Of a stretch of DNA of 9,472 nucleotides, positions 6,347 through 9,472 are shown in pieces. The DNA is from CBDCWA01 sp046048295 (GTDB taxonomy: Bacteria > Pseudomonadota > Alphaproteobacteria > Rhizobiales > Hyphomicrobiaceae). The notes under the pieces were generated by a model that worked only from the letters and a program-made list of their open reading frames with translations, did no database searches and was not told the DNA's origin. The first letter of the stretch is position 1. Each line of letters opens with the position of its first letter. The DNA lies in contig JBJOGJ010000154.1 in the NCBI GenBank assembly GCA_046048295.1, positions 1 to 9,472 on the forward strand. Reading direction: 5' to 3'. The position numbers were made by a program, and so were the translations under genes.

Positions 6347-6496
6347 ATGGCAAATCGCAGCAAGCACAAGCCGCAGGGCCAGTCCGAAAGAAAGCAGCGG
6401 CGCTGCATGATGTGTCGCCGCATGTTCTTGAGCGAGTGGGTCGGCGAGCGCGTGTGCAAGAAGTGCAAGGCGACCGTAACGTGGAAGTCCGCGTAG
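6347..6496 (+). CDS. Small zinc-ribbon protein, 49 residues
   Basis: A basic 49-residue protein with two CxxC knuckles: C20-MM-C23 and C37-KK-C40, separated by 13 residues. This is the spacing of a single zinc ribbon and very likely binds one Zn2+. The N-terminus (MANRSKHKPQGQSERKQRR) is highly basic and probably disordered, which with the ribbon suggests nucleic-acid or ribosome binding; that is inference. FLSEWVGERV fills the loop between knuckles. The ATG at 6347 is chosen over an upstream TTG at 6296 because a perfect AGGAGG sits 6 nt before it and the longer form adds no plausible sequence. The DUF4167-type gene follows on the same strand after 49 bp, so the two may be co-transcribed. 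I do not recognise a named family. Confidence 0.8.
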   Translation: MANRSKHKPQGQSERKQRRCMMCRRMFLSEWVGERVCKKCKATVTWKSA

Positions 6497-6531
6497 CCCG
6501 GGAAAAGCGGGCATTTACAATTGAATTCAAT
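6496..6531 (+). promoter_or_regulatory. Hairpin and 12-bp palindrome between the zinc-ribbon and DUF4167 genes
   Basis: GCCCG (6496-6500) and CGGGC (6508-6512) pair around the loop GGAAAAG, starting at the last base of the zinc-ribbon stop codon. A TACAAT (6516-6521, -10-like) follows without a good -35. Next comes the perfect 12-bp palindrome ATTGAATTCAAT (6520-6531), just before the ribosome site GAGAGGGA (6533-6540). The hairpin lacks a true T-run, so it may attenuate rather than end transcription. The palindrome could be an operator. Confidence 0.35.
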
Positions 6532-6545
6532 CGAGAGGGAATAAA

Positions 6546-6809
6546 TTGGCCAGACAGAAGCGCGCCGGAAGCGCCGGCGCGAAATGGAGTCCTGCGGGCA
6601 GACGCCAGCACCCCACTTCCCAGCGACCCAAGCCCGATACGACCTCCCGGGCAGGCGCTGCCAACGCCCGCCAGCGCTATCAGCAATATATTGCGCTGGC
6701 CGAGGCCGCTGAGAAATCCGGCGACAAGGTCACATCGGAATCATACTATCAGCACGCAGACCACTACTATCGCATGCTCAATCGCGCCGATGCAGGCGAG
6801 ACTGCCTAG
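6546..6809 (+). CDS. Short DUF4167-domain protein, 87 residues
   Basis: An 87-residue protein in two parts. Residues 1-38 are basic and low in complexity (MARQKRAGSAGAKW, then Arg/Pro/Ser-rich). Residues 39-79 match my memory of the DUF4167 pattern found in alphaproteobacteria: ANARQRYQQYIALAEAAEKSGD, then SESYYQHADHYYRMLN, two amphipathic helices rich in Tyr and His. The usual DUF4167 protein is two to four times longer and often lies near prfA/prmC; this one is just the domain with a short basic lead. The start is TTG at 6546, preceded by GAGAGGGA (6533-6540). The only in-frame ATG comes near the end, so TTG (or another non-ATG codon) must be used. It is convergent with the ABC-F gene, 20 bp apart. 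Function unknown; the basic lead suggests nucleic-acid contact. Confidence 0.78.
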   Translation: MARQKRAGSAGAKWSPAGRRQHPTSQRPKPDTTSRAGAANARQRYQQYIALAEAAEKSGDKVTSESYYQHADHYYRMLNRADAGETA

Positions 6810-6829
6810 CTGCGGCTCCTAGCTGGTGA

Positions 6830-8677
6830 TTAGCCGCTCTTCGCGGTCCCTTCGAGTTCTTCGCGCAGGATCTCGAGTTCGAGCCATTGCTCCTCCGCGG
6901 CCTGCAGTTCCATCTGCCGCTGGCCAAGAGCCTCCGTTGCCTCGGCAAATCTTGCGGGATCCTTTGCGTAGAGAGCCGGATCTGCAATCCGCGCTTCCAG
7001 CGTCGCAATCTCTTCAGCCAGTGCAGTCAATCGCGCCGGCAGCGTCTCTAGCGCATGTTTTTCCTTGAACGACAGCTTGCGTTTCTGCTGCACCTGCTTC
7101 GTTGCCTGGCTGCCGCCTTGCGTGCCCCCTGACGCCGTCGCGGGCGTCTTCTTCCCGCTCCCCTTTGCGGCCGCTGGCACGCGCGCTGCGCCGCGCTGCG
7201 CAAGCATGTCCGTATAGCCGCCGGCATATTCCACCCAGCTCCCATCGCCCTCGTATGCGATGATCGAAGTCGCCGTCCGGTCGAGGAAGTCGCGATCGTG
7301 GCTGACCAGCAGCAGCGTGCCCGCATACTCGGCGATGAGTTCCTGCAACAGGTCCAGCGTTTCCATGTCGAGGTCGTTCGTCGGCTCGTCGAGCACCATC
7401 AGGTTTGACGGCGTGGCCAGCGCCCGCGCGAGGAGCAATCGTGCCCGCTCGCCCCCCGAGAGCACCTTGACAGGCGACCGCGTCTGCTCCGGCAGGAACA
7501 GGAAATCCTTCAGATAGCTCGCCACGTGCCGCTTGTGGCCGGCCACCTCCACCCAGTCGCCGTGTCCACGCGTAATTGTCTCCGCGACACTATCCTCGGG
7601 CCTCAGCACCTCGCGTGTCTGGTCGAGCGTAATCATCTCGAGATTGGTGCCGAGACCGACCGAACCGCTATCCGGCTCGAGCCTCCCGGTCAGCATTTCG
7701 AGCAGCGTCGTCTTTCCCGCACCATTTGGTCCGACGATGCCGACCCTGTCGCCGCGGTCGATCTTGATCGAGAAATCCCGGACGACGGGTCCCGCGCCGA
7801 AATCCTTGGAAATCCTTTCGGCCAGGATCACCCGCTTGCCGGACATCCCGGCCTCGCTCGCCGCCATCGCCACATTGCCAACGGCCTTCCGCGCCTCCCG
7901 CCGCGCCTGCCGCATGTCCGCGAGTTCGCCGACCCGGCGCATGTTGCGCCGCCGCCGTGCCGTGACACCGCCGCCATACATCCACTCTTCTTCCCGCGCG
8001 ATCTTCCGGTCGAGCTTGTGCCGCTCCGCTTCCTCCTGTTCCAGGATGGCGTCGCGCCATTCCTCGAACGCGGCAAAGCCCCTTGGATTGACCCGCGACT
8101 TCCCTCTGTCGAGCCAGACGGTCTGCCGCGACAGCTTCTCCAGGAATCTACGGTCGTGGCTTATCAGCACAATCGCCGACTTCGTCGAGGCGAGTTCCGA
8201 CTCCAGCCATTCGATTGCCGGCAGGTCCAGGTGGTTCGTCGGCTCGTCCAGCAGCAGTACGTCGGCCATCGCTGCCAAAGCGCGTGCAATCGCCGTACGC
8301 CGTGCTTCGCCCCCCGAAAGATGCCTGACGTCCTCGCTGCCGGCCAGGCCGAGCTTTTCGAGCATCCGTTGCGCCCTATGGCGCGTTTCGGTCGGCGGCA
8401 GCCCCGCCTCGACGTATTCGAGCGCCGTTTCAAAGCCCGTGAAATCGACTTCCTGCGGCAGGTACTCGATCCTGGCGTCGGGATGCCGGAACACCTCGCC
8501 GCGATCAGCCGCCACCATCCCGGCGGCAATCTTCATGAGCGTCGATTTACCCGAGCCGTTGCGCCCGACGAGACAGATCTTGTCACCGCCCGCCACCGCC
8601 AGTTCCGCCCCCTCGAGCAGGGGCGTGCCACCGAACGTCAGGTGGATGTCTTTGAGGCTGAGAAGCAGTGTCGACAT
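6830..8677 (-). CDS. uup: ABC-F family ATPase, Uup-like
   Basis: A 615-residue soluble protein with two ABC ATPase domains and no membrane segment, so a ribosome-associated ABC-F factor rather than a transporter. Domain 1 has Walker A G38-RNGSGKST, signature LSGGE (120-124), Walker B LLLDEPTNHLDL (141-152) and switch H174. The linker (about 195-280) is very rich in Arg, Glu and Lys, as expected for the tRNA-interaction arm. Domain 2 has Walker A G316-PNGAGKTT, LSGGE (407-411), MVLDEPTNDLD (427-437) and H460. A Gly/Ala/Thr-rich spacer (about 498-530) leads to a C-terminal coiled coil (about 535-610), the hallmark of Uup, which binds DNA and branched intermediates in E. coli and also acts at the ribosome. 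All catalytic residues are intact. The ATG at 8677 gives MSTLLLSLKDIHLTF, a normal ABC start, although no clear Shine-Dalgarno precedes it. It appears monocistronic. Confidence 0.93.
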   Translation of the reverse strand: MSTLLLSLKDIHLTFGGTPLLEGAELAVAGGDKICLVGRNGSGKSTLMKIAAGMVAADRGEVFRHPDARIEYLPQEVDFTGFETALEYVEAGLPPTETRHRAQRMLEKLGLAGSEDVRHLSGGEARRTAIARALAAMADVLLLDEPTNHLDLPAIEWLESELASTKSAIVLISHDRRFLEKLSRQTVWLDRGKSRVNPRGFAAFEEWRDAILEQEEAERHKLDRKIAREEEWMYGGGVTARRRRNMRRVGELADMRQARREARKAVGNVAMAASEAGMSGKRVILAERISKDFGAGPVVRDFSIKIDRGDRVGIVGPNGAGKTTLLEMLTGRLEPDSGSVGLGTNLEMITLDQTREVLRPEDSVAETITRGHGDWVEVAGHKRHVASYLKDFLFLPEQTRSPVKVLSGGERARLLLARALATPSNLMVLDEPTNDLDMETLDLLQELIAEYAGTLLLVSHDRDFLDRTATSIIAYEGDGSWVEYAGGYTDMLAQRGAARVPAAAKGSGKKTPATASGGTQGGSQATKQVQQKRKLSFKEKHALETLPARLTALAEEIATLEARIADPALYAKDPARFAEATEALGQRQMELQAAEEQWLELEILREELEGTAKSG

Positions 8678-8845
8678 GTGGAGCGGCCGGATGTTGCTGT
8701 TGGGCGCAAGTGTCGCCCCCGCTCATATGGCGCAACGGGGCCCGGGCCGCAAACCCCAAGAGACTTGTCGACCACGAAGGCCGCAATTGAACCGTCCGCC
8801 TGGGTGTGGTCCGGGTTCAGGTCTGGGCACGGGAGCAGGCGGCGT

Positions 8846-8862
8846 GAAAGTGGACTTCTTTC
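8846..8862. repeat. Small inverted repeat, possibly part of an intergenic repeat element
   Basis: GAAAG (8846-8850) and CTTTC (8858-8862) pair around TGGACTT, immediately followed by CGGAACCGCTTCGG. The 'AAAGTGG ... CGGAACCG' look resembles short dispersed intergenic repeats of Hyphomicrobiales genomes from memory. Only one copy lies in this window, so repeat status cannot be shown. Confidence 0.25.
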
Positions 8863-8877
8863 GGAACCGCTTCGGCT

Positions 8878-8979
8878 CTAGCGCTGGTCAACCCGCGACA
8901 ACCTCGCTAGCATCCACAACAGAGCGATGTAGAAGGGCGCCAGTGCCAGGACATATGTGAGGACAATTTTCCACGTCAT
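8878..8979 (-). CDS. Possible 33-residue membrane peptide
   Basis: A 33-codon minus-strand ORF, ATG at 8979 to TAG at 8878, beginning MTWKIVLTYVLALAPFYIAL and ending RLSRVDQR. Residues 5-25 are a convincing transmembrane helix, and the positive C-terminal tail suggests a simple inner-membrane anchor. Against it: no Shine-Dalgarno is visible, and a GTG at 9003 could extend it by 8 residues. It lies upstream of uup on the same strand but 200 bp away. The amino-acid make-up is more protein-like than the surrounding frames, but a chance ORF is quite possible. No family recognised. Confidence 0.3.
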   Translation of the reverse strand: MTWKIVLTYVLALAPFYIALLWMLARLSRVDQR

Positions 8980-9059
8980 GGTGCGGGAACGACCGGCCGG
9001 GCACTTTGGATCACCGGCCTTCTGTTCCGCATTGATCGGCGCCACAAGGGAGCAATGGG

Positions 9060-9472
9060 ATGGAATTCAGGAACCTTGGCCGGTCCGGCCTCAAGGTGTC
9101 GGTGGTCGGCCTCGGCTGCAACAACTTCGGCGCCCGCTGCGGCACCGAAGAGACGCGCGCCATCGTCCACAAGGCCCTCGACCTCGGCATCACGCTGTTC
9201 GACACCGCCGACATGTACGGCGGCCTCGGTGGCTCGGAAACGCAGTTGGGCCAGGCACTCGGCCCCCGCCGCAAGGACATCGTCCTTGCCACCAAGTTCG
9301 GTTGGCCGATGGACGACGCCGGACAGAAGAAGGGTGGCTCTCGGCGCTACATCATGCAAGCCGTCGAAGCGAGCTTGAAGCGCCTCGGCACCGACTGGAT
9401 CGACCTCTATCAACTCCACAAGCCCGATGACGCGACGCCGGTCGAGGAAACCCTTCGCGCCCTCGATGATCT
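9060..9472 (+). CDS. Aldo/keto reductase, N-terminal part (runs off the right edge)
   Basis: The 137 visible residues are the first half of an NADPH-dependent aldo/keto reductase, a soluble TIM-barrel enzyme that reduces aldehydes or ketones; the substrate cannot be told. The opening MEFRNLGRSGLKVSVVGLGC is classic. The catalytic tetrad is complete: D48 and Y53 in LFDTADMYGG, K79 in LATKFGW, H120 in DLYQLHKPD. The family is usually about 310-340 residues, so more than half lies outside the window. The ATG at 9060 is preferred over the out-of-frame ATG at 9055 because it gives the conserved N-terminus; AAGGGAG (9046-9052) is the ribosome site, 7 nt upstream. It is divergent from uup. Confidence 0.93.
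   Translation, partial: MEFRNLGRSGLKVSVVGLGCNNFGARCGTEETRAIVHKALDLGITLFDTADMYGGLGGSETQLGQALGPRRKDIVLATKFGWPMDDAGQKKGGSRRYIMQAVEASLKRLGTDWIDLYQLHKPDDATPVEETLRALDD

Larger units (their letters stand above)
8678..9059. other. Intergenic region between uup and the aldo/keto reductase gene
   Basis: These 382 bp separate two divergent genes and must contain both promoters, though no hexamer pair is persuasive. Visible items are the palindrome GGCCCGGGCC (8739-8748), a hairpin element around 8846-8875, a possible 33-codon membrane ORF on the minus strand, and the ribosome site of the reductase. Nothing else is recognisable. Confidence 0.5.

Noticed and set aside
7526..8960. Two long plus-strand frames (451 and 475 codons) opposite uup
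   Set aside because: Both mirror the ABC-F gene, are low in complexity (Arg/Ser/Pro-rich) and have no domain; the minus strand encodes intact Walker and signature motifs.
1..9472. CRISPR arrays, tRNA or rRNA genes, insertion sequences, phage or toxin-antitoxin modules
   Set aside because: I looked for spaced direct repeats, cloverleaf segments, transposase motifs and terminal inverted repeats on both strands and saw none.

Overview
The window looks like core chromosome of a GC-rich alphaproteobacterium, most likely a member of the Hyphomicrobiales (Rhizobiales). The reasons are high GC throughout, the order accA-xerD-large exported protein-48-codon membrane gene divergent from aroK (recalled as typical of that order, not searched here), and a small protein with a DUF4167-type domain. 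I see no insertion sequence, phage gene, tRNA, rRNA or CRISPR array.

Left block, minus strand (1-3633). Reading leftward from about 3633: a 48-codon membrane-protein gene, a 638-residue exported protein whose start overlaps the small gene's stop (ATGA), xerD 7 bp further on, and after 111 bp accA, which runs off the left edge. The first three genes look like one transcript. accA probably has its own promoter as well.

Middle block, plus strand (3861-6809). A 227-bp divergent promoter region precedes aroK (shikimate kinase, GTG start). It is followed not by aroB, the usual neighbour, but by a 171-bp gap and then a CNNM/CBS/CorC_HlyC transporter gene, closed by a hairpin terminator wrapped around its stop codon. 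About 370 bp without a convincing gene but with several short hairpins and T-runs follow. Next come a 49-residue zinc-ribbon protein with a strong Shine-Dalgarno and an 87-residue TTG-start protein that is little more than one DUF4167 domain.

Right block (6830-9472). A complete ABC-F ATPase of the Uup type lies on the minus strand, convergent with the DUF4167 gene. Beyond it, 382 bp hold only a doubtful 33-codon membrane ORF and a small hairpin element. The window ends inside an aldo/keto reductase gene on the plus strand.

Most genes are housekeeping: fatty-acid synthesis (AccA), chromosome dimer resolution (XerD), the shikimate pathway (AroK), ion transport (CNNM family) and ribosome-associated ATPase (Uup). 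No obvious new defence or mobile system is visible. The least explained parts are the small-gene/exported-protein/xerD operon, the missing aroB, and the structured region leading to the zinc-ribbon/DUF4167 pair.
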